64,000 bases of DNA. It comes from Euhalothece natronophila Z-M001. Its GTDB lineage: Bacteria > Cyanobacteriota > Cyanobacteriia > Cyanobacteriales > Rubidibacteraceae. Of this stretch, positions 28,777 through 36,936 are shown one piece after another; positions within the stretch are counted from its first letter, which is position 1, and every line of letters begins with the position of its first letter. Under the pieces are notes generated by a model. The model saw nothing but the letters and a program-made list of their open reading frames with translations, did not search any database and had not been told where the DNA came from. Location: NCBI RefSeq assembly GCF_007904085.1, contig NZ_CP042326.1:682001-746000 (forward strand), read 5' to 3'. The position numbers and the translations under genes were made by a program.

Positions 28777-29214
28777 ATGAACAAACAATTTTTCACTAGC
28801 CGAGAAGCCGCTCAAATTACAGGTTGTTCCCTTCGTCAATTGCAGTATTGGCGGGAAAAAGAGGTGGTTGTACCAACAATTGCGGGGACGGGGACAGGAC
28901 GTAGTGTGTACTACTCCTATTCCGAGTTGGTGGAACTTAAGCTGATGGAATCTTGGTTAGCGATTGGTTTTAGCTTTGACCGTTCAAGGATGCTTCTGGA
29001 TAAGTTGAGGTTTTATAAGGATAAGTTTGATTATTTAAATCCTGAAACAACTGATCGAGTAATGTTCTATTGGAATCCTGATTGGGAGCGTTTATTATTA
29101 GACCCTTTTGAGCGCGATCGCGCTATTGAATGTCTGGATCAAGGATTAGCCGTCATTCCGTTATGGTTTGATCAAATTCATCATCAGTTACGTCTTAAGC
29201 TAAAATATTCTTGA
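28777..29214 (+). CDS. cvkR: MerR-type repressor CvkR of the type V-K CAST
   Basis: The 145 residues start with a MerR winged-helix DNA-binding domain: FFTSREAAQITGCSLRQLQYWREKEVVVP, then GTGRSVYYSYSELVELKLM. Only a short helical C-terminus follows, without an effector-binding domain. Such small MerR-like genes sit divergent to cas12k in cyanobacterial V-K elements. The characterised Anabaena homologue (CvkR) represses cas12k and the guide RNAs. Length and position match. A HIP1 site lies near residue 110. Confidence 0.85.
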   Translation: MNKQFFTSREAAQITGCSLRQLQYWREKEVVVPTIAGTGTGRSVYYSYSELVELKLMESWLAIGFSFDRSRMLLDKLRFYKDKFDYLNPETTDRVMFYWNPDWERLLLDPFERDRAIECLDQGLAVIPLWFDQIHHQLRLKLKYS

Positions 29215-29428
29215 AAAATCATGTAAATATATGATTCCTAAAAGTAGGATAAGCAAAACCTATAAAAGGTATAACCTCATGTTATCTTTATATTATTTCA
29301 GATATAAAGCAAGCCTGAAATCTGCTGGAGTGTTAATTTATTATGTGTAATACAAATAGTTTATCAAAACTCTTAGAATACATTTTTTCAATTTCTTATT
29401 CTTAATTTAGTATTAATTAAAGTGAATA

Positions 29429-29911
29429 GTGGCTAGATATTCAGATGTAGAAATTGACAATTTTATAAATGAGCCTAAACCATTACCATCAAACTTTAAA
29501 TCTAAAATTAAACTAAAATGCTGCAAGAGTTCTAAACAAGGAAGCTTAGAAATTGCATCCAAGTATGGAAATAAATTTACAGTTATTTTACGCCAGAGCA
29601 ATTTCAATCGTTTAGATTTTTCAATAATTGTAGCTTTTAAACCCAGTAACTCAAACAAATTGTTTCACTTGAAACGTTATGATGGTAAATCTCACGAACA
29701 CACTAATCCTATCGAAGACGAAAAATTTTATGACTTTCATATTCATACTGCTACAGAGCGATATCAAAACTATGGAAATGGAGAAGAAGATAAATATGCT
29801 TATCAAACAGATAGATTTAGTAATTATCAAAAAGCCTTTGAATGTATGTTAAAAGATTGTAATTTTATTTTGCCTTCTCAAATGCAGTTAGAGCTAGATA
29901 TTTTTGATTAG
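29429..29911 (+). CDS. Uncharacterised protein, first gene of a two-gene pair (DUF6978-like?)
   Basis: The 160 residues start at a GTG (29429). The protein is a compact alpha/beta type with an RQSNFNRLDFSIIVAF strand, LKRYDGKSHEHTNP, and a conserved-looking YDFHIHTATERYQNYG segment with two His. I tentatively place it in the DUF6978 family from these motifs but cannot confirm it. The next gene begins 10 bp after its stop, so the two are almost certainly co-expressed. AT-rich codon use is lower in GC than the flanking chromosome, which fits acquired cargo DNA. Confidence 0.6.
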   Translation: MARYSDVEIDNFINEPKPLPSNFKSKIKLKCCKSSKQGSLEIASKYGNKFTVILRQSNFNRLDFSIIVAFKPSNSNKLFHLKRYDGKSHEHTNPIEDEKFYDFHIHTATERYQNYGNGEEDKYAYQTDRFSNYQKAFECMLKDCNFILPSQMQLELDIFD

Positions 29912-29920
29912 TTTAAAGCG

Positions 29921-30700
29921 ATGCTTACAGACACAGTAATACAGGATTTTAAAAGAAAAGTCTGTGAAGAAGTCCGTCTATTAGAAGAGGGAAATAATCG
30001 TTTTCGTGTTTTCACTCCTTTCCGCTTTGATGATGGAGATCATTTAAGTATTGTTCTAAAAAAAGAAGATAATGAATGGCTTATATCTGATGAAGGTCAT
30101 ACTTATCTACATCTTAGCTATAAAATCCATCCTAATGATTTGTTCAGTGGAACGCGATGGGAAATTATTGAATCTACTCTCGCTGAATTTCAAGTAGAAG
30201 ATAGATTGGGTGAACTAATCATGAGAGTTGAAAATGATAGATATGGAAATGCTTTTTATAATTTTACTCAAGCCTTAATTAAAATTTCTGACATTACTTA
30301 TTTATCAAGAGAAAGGGTTAAATCTACATTTTATGAAGATTTTAAGGCTTTAATCGAGGAAAATATTCCAAAAGAAAGATATGATTTTGAATGGCATGAC
30401 GAACAAGTTGATCCCGAAGGAGTTTACACTGTTGACTGTCATATCAACAATCTAGCTACTCCTTTGTACCTCTATGCTATCAATAGCGATAATAAAATGA
30501 AAGATACTGCTATTTCTATATTTCAATTTGAAAAATGGGATAAAATATTTAAGCCTGTTGCAATATTTGAAGATGAGACTAAAATGACTAAAAAAGCCTT
30601 AAAAAAATTCTCTAAAATTTGTACAAAACAATTTCCTAGTTTAGAGAACAACCAAGCAAACATTATTGAATATTTAAAGAAACAGTTACAGTCAGTCTAG
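29921..30700 (+). CDS. DUF1828 domain-containing protein, second gene of the pair
   Basis: The 259 residues match the DUF1828 family: NNRFRVFTPFRFDDGDHLSIVLKKEDNEWLISDEGHTYLHLSY at about 25-70, followed by a helical region and a C-terminal region that may be the companion DUF1829. DUF1828/1829 proteins are found on mobile elements and near restriction or defence genes, with no known activity. The acidic residues in DDGDH and SDEGH could make a metal site. It ends 4 bp into the convergent YgjP-like gene. Together with the 160-aa partner, it is the only intact cargo of the element. Confidence 0.7.
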   Translation: MLTDTVIQDFKRKVCEEVRLLEEGNNRFRVFTPFRFDDGDHLSIVLKKEDNEWLISDEGHTYLHLSYKIHPNDLFSGTRWEIIESTLAEFQVEDRLGELIMRVENDRYGNAFYNFTQALIKISDITYLSRERVKSTFYEDFKALIEENIPKERYDFEWHDEQVDPEGVYTVDCHINNLATPLYLYAINSDNKMKDTAISIFQFEKWDKIFKPVAIFEDETKMTKKALKKFSKICTKQFPSLENNQANIIEYLKKQLQSV

Positions 30701-31026
30701 TTCTTCGACTTCATACGATCGCGCACAATCTCCTTTAACTCTTTCTCATAGGATTGATAATCTCCTAGATGGGCTTCCATTAAACATTGCCATAATCTCC
30801 CGTGATTGGGAATTTGTAGGTGTAAGAGTTCATGGACGATCGCGTAATCTTGTAAATGGGGAGGCAACTCTAATAAAGAACTATCAAAAGTTAAGCGTCC
30901 TGTAGAAGAACAAGATGCCCACTTGTTTCGCATGGATCGCAGTGTAATGAATTCAACAGAAACTTCCAATTTTTCTGCCCATTCCCACACTTTTTTCTTA
31001 AAGTTTGCTTTACTCTCTGATACCAT
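30697..31026 (-). CDS. YgjP-type (M48/SprT-like) metallopeptidase domain protein
   Basis: The 109 residues contain the zinc-protease motif YAIVHELLHLQIPNHG (HExxH, with the third ligand His in NHG) and the downstream helix RLWQCLMEAHLGDYQSYEKEL. An LRSMRNKWASCSSTGRLTFDSSLL block is the family's N-terminal signature. The protein is about half the length of E. coli YgjP, but the short form is common beside type I restriction operons. It lies 14 bp downstream of the hsdR stump on the same strand, which fits that context. Confidence 0.8.
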   Translation of the reverse strand: MVSESKANFKKKVWEWAEKLEVSVEFITLRSMRNKWASCSSTGRLTFDSSLLELPPHLQDYAIVHELLHLQIPNHGRLWQCLMEAHLGDYQSYEKELKEIVRDRMKSKN

Positions 31027-31040
31027 ACAGTTTTTTGATT

Positions 31041-31497
31041 TTATAGGGCTTGGTCTAATTTGGTAAAGACCTGTTCCACGATCGCGGTGACTGCTTCTAA
31101 GTCATCCATTTCAGCATAAATTGCAAAGGTTACTTTTTTCCTTAACTCTCTTAATTCTCCCTCACTATTTTGCCAGTTAGGATATTGGATAAAGGCTTCT
31201 CTAATTTTATTGCTTACTGCTTGCGGGTCTTCAATTCCTGCGTTTTCCAAAATTTGATAAACAAAATAACTTAAACTATCAAATCCTTTTCTGGCTTGTT
31301 CTTGTTTGCGTTTTTCGTCTCGCTCAATTTCTTGTAAGAGAACATCTAGAGTGTCTTGGGTACTGGTTTGACGATTTTCAAATTTATCTTGAATAGCTTT
31401 CGCTCGTTCTGCCATTGCGATTAAAAAGGGATCGTCACTATTTTCTTCAGCATTTCTGTCAATACTTTTGATTAAATTAATAACTTTAGCCCTCTTT
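31041..31497 (-). pseudogene. hsdR: Type I restriction enzyme HsdR, C-terminal stump
   Basis: The frame reads KVINLIKSIDRNAEENSDDP, FLIAMAERAKAIQDKFENRQ and then 110 more residues to the stop at 31041. This is the C-terminal helical region of the HsdR subunit of type I restriction-modification enzymes, which contacts the methyltransferase. The reading frame is open upstream of the internal ATG (31415) to about 31497, where the IS701-type sequence starts. The motor and nuclease domains are gone, as are hsdM and hsdS, so it is inactive. Confidence 0.75.
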
Positions 31498-31560
31498 TGT
31501 CACTTTCCGAGAAAAATGATAAGAAAAGAAAAGTAAGAACAAAGAGGGAAGCGACTGCTC

Positions 31561-31740
31561 ATGATGGATGTAGCATTACAGATTCGTCAACACCTACCGC
31601 GAGATCCAGAACCTACTAGCGCGATCGTAGACAACTATTGTGCTTACTATCAAGACCTGTTTCAAGATGTGAGAAATTATGAATGCTTTAAATTTTTACA
31701 TTTAGGGACTTGCGAAAAAATGAATTACCCAGGAAACTAG
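31561..31740 (+). pseudogene. IS701-family transposase, N-terminal fragment
   Basis: The frame begins MMDVALQIRQHLP and goes on to AIVDNYCAYYQDLFQDVRNYECFKFLHLG, the characteristic N-terminus of IS701-type transposases. After about 49 residues the similarity stops (near 31708), and the frame ends at 31740. The left inverted repeat is presumably near 31490. It truncates hsdR. Confidence 0.7.
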
Positions 31741-31774
31741 AAGAGATGATATTGGTAATACCATTTCTAAAAAC

Positions 31775-31920
31775 CTACACTACAGTAAGAGCTTTTTGTA
31801 GGTAATCCCAATTGGTTAGAGAGATGATAGTTTTCGGTGTAATTTTCTTTAAAATAGTTCTTACTTCTTCCTTAAGTTCTTCCAGTTCTTCAGAGACTGT
31901 TCCTAAAATAAACCTTAAGA
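31775..31920 (-). pseudogene. Transposase C-terminal fragment, IS630-like
   Basis: The minus-strand frame LRFILGTVSEELEELKEEVR to ITPKTIISLTNWDYLQKALTVV and a stop resembles the C-terminus of IS630-type cyanobacterial transposases. Only about 48 residues are left. The family assignment is tentative. Confidence 0.45.
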
Positions 31921-32160
31921 CTAAGCTGAAGATATAGCTAACCGTTTCAACATAAGACGAGTCATCGCCATTTCTATAAGAGCTTCACTGATTTCTGGCA
32001 ATTTTTCTGAATCAATGACTAACCGTCGATTCTGAACTAGCCAGGCAAATGTTCGTTCCACGACCCATCGTCGGGGAAGTACCTCGAAAGCTTTACTCGA
32101 ACGCTTAACTACTTCGATGGTATTAATACCTTCCCCACGTTTCGGAGAAAAATTCGGGCG
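31921..32160 (-). pseudogene. IS5-family transposase, C-terminal fragment
   Basis: The minus strand encodes [29 protein letters not shown], the classic end of IS5-type DDE transposases (the [11 protein letters not shown] motif), ending at the stop at 31921. The upstream part is lost at about 32160, where a reverse-transcriptase remnant starts on the other strand. Confidence 0.75.
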
Positions 32161-32555
32161 TGGCTTAACGCGGGTGTTATGGATGGCAAGGAGTTGTTCC
32201 CAACATCTGAGGGTACGCCTCAAGGTGGAGTCATCTCTCCATGATTGGCTAATATCGCTCTCCGCGGGATGGAAAACGAAATTAAAAACCTAGCAGAGAG
32301 TATGTCTGTGATAAGACCCGATAGGAAATTAGCAGGCAGAAAGCAAAAAAGGTCAGCAATAAGCCTCATTCGTTATGCCGATGACTTTGTGATTCTTCAT
32401 GAAGACATAACCGTCGTCCATAGATGTCAAGAGGTAATTTCCAAATGGCTAGCAAATATGGGGTTGGAACTAAAACCGAGCAAGACCAGAATCGCCCACA
32501 CCCTTGAAAATTATCAAAAAGAAAAAGCTGGACTTTTGCGACTTCGGGTATAAAT
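32161..32555 (+). pseudogene. Group II intron reverse transcriptase fragment
   Basis: The frame reads [27 protein letters not shown], then an in-frame TGA at 32242, then [13 protein letters not shown] and ISLIRYADDFVILHED. The last carries the YADD catalytic box of reverse transcriptases. A frameshift near 32525 leads into LDFCDFGYKS, a decayed LGF-type motif. Palm subdomain only; maturase and endonuclease domains are missing. Not functional. Confidence 0.8.
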
Positions 32556-33083
32556 CCGATGGTGCTGATAAAGCACTCACAAACAGCAATCGTCCGCCAT
32601 GTCAAAGTGACATACTCCCCAACCAATCTTTTGATGTGGTTGGGGCTTCTCACCAACTCCACCTATCGGTTCGGATACGAGTCGGAGCTTTATTTTACTT
32701 CTCCCGGATGCCCCTCGGTTGAAGGTTTAAGAAGTTAATTCTGTATTGTCAGCAGTAGGTGGCGATTAGCTCTTGGTTATATGCCTACTTGATTTTTTAT
32801 CTTACCACAACTGGGCTGATTCATGAGGGGCTGTCATCTGGGGTCTCCCCAGATGTTTATACGCCCCGTCTACCGACTAAATTAAAATTGACGAGTGACC
32901 CTGCGCCGTCGTACGGCGCAAAGGAACGCGCGAGTTGTAGTCGTAGGATTCTCAGCCCTCATGCTAAAATACATAATTATAAGTTATATATTATAGTTTT
33001 ATATTTATTTTTACTTATCTCTATAGACTCTCCCCTCGACTGGAGGATTTAGAATAAAGTCATCAACCTGCTGACGGGAGTTA
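32556..33083. other. Gene-free stretch with four strong hairpins
   Basis: No gene is seen. Perfect hairpins: ATGTCA-AAG-TGACAT (32599-32613); CCCCAACCA/TGGTTGGGG (32617-32645); CATCTGGGG-TCT-CCCCAGATG (32835-32855), itself inside a GGGGC/GCCCC outer stem; and GCGCCGT-CGT-ACGGCGC (32903-32919). They may be IS200/IS605-type ends or a decayed structured RNA at the island edge. The copA promoter presumably lies in the last 100 bp. Confidence 0.55.
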
Positions 33084-35366
33084 GTGATGACTACAAACAA
33101 GTTAGAACAGGAAACAACTACTCTGAAATTAGAGGGAATGAGTTGTGCTGGTTGCGCCAGTGCTATTGAGAAAGCAATTAGTAATGTCTCAGGAGTTGAA
33201 ACTTGTGATGTTAATTTTGGCGCAGAACAAGCAACAGTAGGATTTAACCCTGAAACAACCAATGTAGAGCGTATCCAAAAAGCCGTAGCAGATGCTGGCT
33301 ATGGGGCTTCTGTTTATTCCCAAGATGATTGGTTGGGAGGGCAACAAGATGAGGAGAAAGCCAAACAAGAAGCTGCCACCAAGGATTTAAAACGTAAAAC
33401 CATTGTTGGGGGCATTATCTCCGCAATTCTTATGGTGGGTGGACTCCCGATGATGACAGGTTTAGATATCCCTTGGATTCCTCATTGGTTACATAATTTC
33501 TGGTTACAGTTGGTGTTAACAACCCCTGTGCAATTTTGGTGTGGGGCTTCTTTTTATCGCAATAGCTGGAAGGCTTTTAAAAATCGGGCTGCCACAATGG
33601 ATACTTTAATTGCATTGGGAACCAGTGCAGCTTATTTTTATTCTCTATTTGTCACCCTGTTTTCAGGGGTGTTACGTGAGCAAGGAATTACCCCCGAAGT
33701 TTATTATGAAACCTCTGCTGTTATTATTACGATGATTCTGTTGGGGAACTTCTTTGAACTACGGGCGCGTGATAAAACCTCAGAAGCGATCCGTAAACTA
33801 ATGAGCTTACAAGCTCGTTCGGCGCGTGTGATTCGGGATGGTGAAGTGCAAGATATTCCCATTGAGGCGGTACAAATTGGTGATGTAGTTGTGGTACGCC
33901 CTGGGGAGAAAATTCCTGTGGATGGGGAAGTGATTGAAGGGGGATCAACCGTTGATGAAAGTATGGTGACGGGGGAAAGTATGCCTGTACAAAAACAGGC
34001 TGGTGATGAGGTTGTGGGGGCAACGATTAATAAAACAGGAAGTTTTCAATTTCGGGCCACCCGAGTGGGGAAAGATACCGTATTAGCCCAAATTGTGCAT
34101 TTAGTTCAGGAAGCTCAAGGATCAAAAGCCCCGATTCAAAATTTAGCGGATCAGATTACTGGTTGGTTTGTTCCAGCAGTGATCGCGATCGCGCTTTTGA
34201 CTTTTATCATCTGGTTTAACGCTATGGGGAATCTTACCCTTGGCATTATTAATATGGTTGCTGTTCTCATTATTGCCTGTCCTTGCACCCTTGGGTTAGC
34301 CACGCCTACCTCAATCATGGTGGGAACAGGAAAAGGGGCGGAAAATGGCATTTTAATTAAAGGGGCAGAAAGTTTACAAATTGCCCATGAACTCAATACC
34401 ATTGTTTTCGATAAAACGGGAACGTTAACCGTCGGAAAACCAAAAGTAACTGATTTTGTAACCACGATTGGTAATGATGGCAAGAAAGAGTTAAAGTTAC
34501 TGCGCTTAGTTGCTTTAGTAGAACAACAGTCAGAACACCCCCTAGCTGAAGCGGTGGTAGAGTATGCCCAATCCCAAGGGATACAGTTAGAAGAAACTAT
34601 CCAAAACTTTAATGCCATTCCCGGAAGCGGTGTAGAAGCGACCGTTTCTGATCGATGGTTACAAATTGGCACCGCCCGTTGGTTAAAAGAAGAAATTGGT
34701 ATTAATACGGATTTCTTTAGCGATCAAGCCCAGCAGTGGGAAGCAGAGGGCAAAACCGTGATTTGGATTGCCGTAGATGGTGAGTTACAAGGTCTGATCG
34801 CCTTAGCGGATACCGTTAAACCTGCTTCTACCGAGGCAGTGAAAGCCCTCCGAAATTTAGGGTTAGAAGTGGTAATGATTACTGGGGATAATGAAACTAC
34901 TGCAAACGCGATCGCGCGACAAGTGGGGATTCCTCGCGTCATGGCACAAGTTCGCCCTGATCAAAAAGCAGAACAAATTGTCGCCCTCCAAAAGGAAGGA
35001 AAACGGGTTGCTATGGTAGGAGATGGCATTAATGATGCCCCAGCCTTAGCCCAAGCTGATGTGGGAATTGCCATTGGCACTGGCACCGATATTGCCATTA
35101 CTGCCTCTGATATTACGTTGATTTCAGGGGACTTACAAGGTGTAGTAACTGCGATTCAACTAAGTCGCGCCACTATCCGTAATATTCGGCAAAATCTCTT
35201 TTTCGCCTTTGTCTATAATGTTGCAGGGATTCCCATTGCTGCAGGAATTTTATATCCCTTCTTGGGTTTATTATTAAATCCGATTATTGCGGGAGCGGCG
35301 ATGGCGTTTAGTTCCGTTTCTGTGGTGTCTAATGCCCTACGCCTACGGAATTTTAAGCCCAGTTAA
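33084..35366 (+). CDS. copA: Copper-translocating P1B-type ATPase (CopA/PacS/CtaA-like)
   Basis: The 760 residues contain an N-terminal heavy-metal domain with [14 protein letters not shown] (CxxC), eight membrane helices with the intramembrane CPC motif ([15 protein letters not shown]), the phosphorylation loop DKTGTLT, the SEHPLAEA metal-ATPase motif, and [16 protein letters not shown] near the C-terminus. CPC, HP and the CxxC domain point to Cu+ transport. In cyanobacteria two such ATPases exist, one at the plasma membrane and one supplying plastocyanin and oxidase in thylakoids; the sequence alone does not decide which. A small membrane protein follows 121 bp downstream. Confidence 0.95.
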   Translation: MMTTNKLEQETTTLKLEGMSCAGCASAIEKAISNVSGVETCDVNFGAEQATVGFNPETTNVERIQKAVADAGYGASVYSQDDWLGGQQDEEKAKQEAATKDLKRKTIVGGIISAILMVGGLPMMTGLDIPWIPHWLHNFWLQLVLTTPVQFWCGASFYRNSWKAFKNRAATMDTLIALGTSAAYFYSLFVTLFSGVLREQGITPEVYYETSAVIITMILLGNFFELRARDKTSEAIRKLMSLQARSARVIRDGEVQDIPIEAVQIGDVVVVRPGEKIPVDGEVIEGGSTVDESMVTGESMPVQKQAGDEVVGATINKTGSFQFRATRVGKDTVLAQIVHLVQEAQGSKAPIQNLADQITGWFVPAVIAIALLTFIIWFNAMGNLTLGIINMVAVLIIACPCTLGLATPTSIMVGTGKGAENGILIKGAESLQIAHELNTIVFDKTGTLTVGKPKVTDFVTTIGNDGKKELKLLRLVALVEQQSEHPLAEAVVEYAQSQGIQLEETIQNFNAIPGSGVEATVSDRWLQIGTARWLKEEIGINTDFFSDQAQQWEAEGKTVIWIAVDGELQGLIALADTVKPASTEAVKALRNLGLEVVMITGDNETTANAIARQVGIPRVMAQVRPDQKAEQIVALQKEGKRVAMVGDGINDAPALAQADVGIAIGTGTDIAITASDITLISGDLQGVVTAIQLSRATIRNIRQNLFFAFVYNVAGIPIAAGILYPFLGLLLNPIIAGAAMAFSSVSVVSNALRLRNFKPS

Positions 35367-35487
35367 AATGATTTTCAATCCAATACATCGGGTTAACGGG
35401 AGTGGGAGCATCCTGCTCCTTAGTAGCAGCCGAGATATCTTCACTACAGAACTTTATTGGAAGAACTATAAGAGATAATTAAAGATT

Positions 35488-35697
35488 ATGAAACAAAATA
35501 TTTTTTGGTCAACAGTAATTGGCTCTACGTTTCTTTTCACTAGCTTATTTCCGACGACAGTAATGGCGGAAGAGAGCAATCGTTTCCAGCAAGTAGAACA
35601 ACCCTTAGCAACAAAAATTCTAGTAACGGTAGGAGGAGTAGGATTAATTGGCTTAGAATTATGGTGGTTTTTAGGAAGCAATAATAAGAAAGAATAA
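35488..35697 (+). CDS. Membrane anchor of a truncated cupredoxin-like protein
   Basis: The 69 residues consist of a signal-like N-terminus (STFLFTSLFPTTVMA), a short linker with QPLATK and a membrane helix ILVTVGGVGLIGLELWWFLG. This N-terminus is shared by cyanobacterial proteins that continue into a cupredoxin domain and sit beside copper ATPases. Here the frame stops after SNNKKE. In the following 120 bp one frame contains ENPLINFLTSNPDHFCYQKR, which looks like a decayed start of a cupredoxin domain. It is probably a broken copper-binding protein, although the anchor could still be made. Confidence 0.5.
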   Translation: MKQNIFWSTVIGSTFLFTSLFPTTVMAEESNRFQQVEQPLATKILVTVGGVGLIGLELWWFLGSNNKKE

Positions 35698-35847
35698 TAT
35701 TAACTTCCTCATCTTGTCTAATTGATCCTTTAACAACTGTTACCAAGGAAAACCCATTGATTAACTTTTTGACCAGCAATCCTGATCATTTTTGCTACCA
35801 GAAACGGGCAATGTGACAATTAAGGGTGCGGAATTTGGGTCTTAAAT

Positions 35848-36078
35848 ATGTCAAAAAAACAAAAATTTCCACATTTAGTGGGTTCTAAATGGACAGCACA
35901 GCAAAAAACTTGGGGATGGCGACATTTTGAGGTGGTTAATCGAAAAAATCAGGGAAAATGGGTATTTGCAGAAATGGTAGCTTCTTGTGATCCTGATGTA
36001 AGATTTTGGATTAATGCCCAACAATTAAAAGATCAAAATTTATGGCAACCTGGTTGGAAGCCATTAAAGGAATTATAG
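35848..36078 (+). CDS. TIGR02450 family Trp-rich protein
   Basis: The 76-residue protein has the family layout: LVGSKWTAQQKTWGWRHFEV, FAEMVASCD, RFWINAQQLKD and WQPGWKPL. Seven Trp residues lie in conserved positions. These small proteins occur in cyanobacteria and some proteobacteria; their role is not known. It lies 20 bp before scpB on the same strand, so they are probably co-transcribed. Confidence 0.85.
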   Translation: MSKKQKFPHLVGSKWTAQQKTWGWRHFEVVNRKNQGKWVFAEMVASCDPDVRFWINAQQLKDQNLWQPGWKPLKEL

Positions 36079-36098
36079 GAATTACGAAGAATTAACGC

Positions 36099-36584
36099 AT
36101 GAATGAGCCTCGGTTAGCTACCAAGATTGAAGCAATTTTATACTTAAAAGCCCAACCCCTGTCCTTAAAAGAAGTAAGTGAATATACACAACGCGATCGC
36201 GCTGAAGTGGAAGACGCAATTCTAGAACTCATGTCCGACTATGCCCATCGAGATAGTGCCTTAGAGGTGGTGGAAACCCCAAATGGCTATAGTTTACAAT
36301 TACGCTCTACTTATCAAAATATCTTACAAGACTTAGTTCCAGCAGAACTCGGAGTCGGAGCTTTAAGAACTCTAGCCGCGATCGCGCTAAAAAACCCGAT
36401 TCGACAAACCGATTTAATTGAGCTACGAGGAAGCAGTGCTTATCAGCAAGTCCAAGAATTAGTAGAGCTAGAATTGGTCAAAAAGCGCAGAGAAGGGCGT
36501 TCTTACTGGCTTGAAGTAACCGAAAAATTTTATCAATATTTTGAAATTGACAACATTAATGAGCAATTACTCATGAATAATTAG
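36099..36584 (+). CDS. scpB: Segregation and condensation protein ScpB
   Basis: The 161 residues contain two winged-helix domains: LATKIEAILYLKAQPLSLKEVSEY near the N-terminus and GVGALRTLAAIALKNPIRQTDLIELRG in the middle. The motifs KIEAILYLKAQPLS and ALKNPIRQTDLIELRGSSA match ScpB. ScpB works with ScpA and SMC to condense and separate chromosomes. It lies immediately after the Trp-rich gene, while scpA is elsewhere. Confidence 0.9.
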   Translation: MNEPRLATKIEAILYLKAQPLSLKEVSEYTQRDRAEVEDAILELMSDYAHRDSALEVVETPNGYSLQLRSTYQNILQDLVPAELGVGALRTLAAIALKNPIRQTDLIELRGSSAYQQVQELVELELVKKRREGRSYWLEVTEKFYQYFEIDNINEQLLMNN

Positions 36585-36773
36585 GCTTGTTGTAGCCTTT
36601 ATTGATTTTGTAAGTAATTTCAGTCACTAAAGATAATGCAAAATAAGTAAATAGACCACCGAAACAGTTAGCTGATCGTGCCTTCATCAGTTTTGCCATT
36701 AGACACTTTTCCCCTGAAGCCCCTATTCTATCTCACTTTCTTTAAGTGAAATCTATTGCGATTGAGTAAAATT

Positions 36774-36813
36774 GTATTCTCTAATACAGAAAAATTCATG
36801 AAAAAAATACAGA
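36774..36813 (+). promoter_or_regulatory. NtcA-activated promoter of the ammonium transporter
   Basis: An NtcA palindrome GTA-N8-TAC (36774-36787) is followed, 20 bp on, by a TACAGA -10 box at 36808-36813. This is the class II NtcA-activated layout. It lies about 150 bp upstream of the amt ATG and predicts induction under nitrogen limitation. Confidence 0.75.
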
Positions 36814-36936
36814 ATTTGGGCGATTGCAATGATTAAATTGAATAAATACAGTAAATGCCCCTTGACTTTTTGACAGATCAAGGATTTATTGTCTAATTTC
36901 GAGTTCACCTACATAGATGAGGAAATTTCAGTAACA

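Noticed and set aside
32245-32553. A 102-aa frame with YADD read as an intact reverse transcriptase
   Set aside because: It lacks the rest of the palm and all of the maturase; an in-frame TGA and a frameshift border it.
32740-32760. Possible far end of the CAST at TTGTCAGCA-GTAGG, echoing GTAGG before 25587
   Set aside because: There is no TGTACA and no run of TGTCG-type repeats there; a 5-bp match is expected by chance.
35287-35478. A 63-aa frame overlapping the copA end
   Set aside because: Most of it is out of frame inside copA and it has no recognisable feature.
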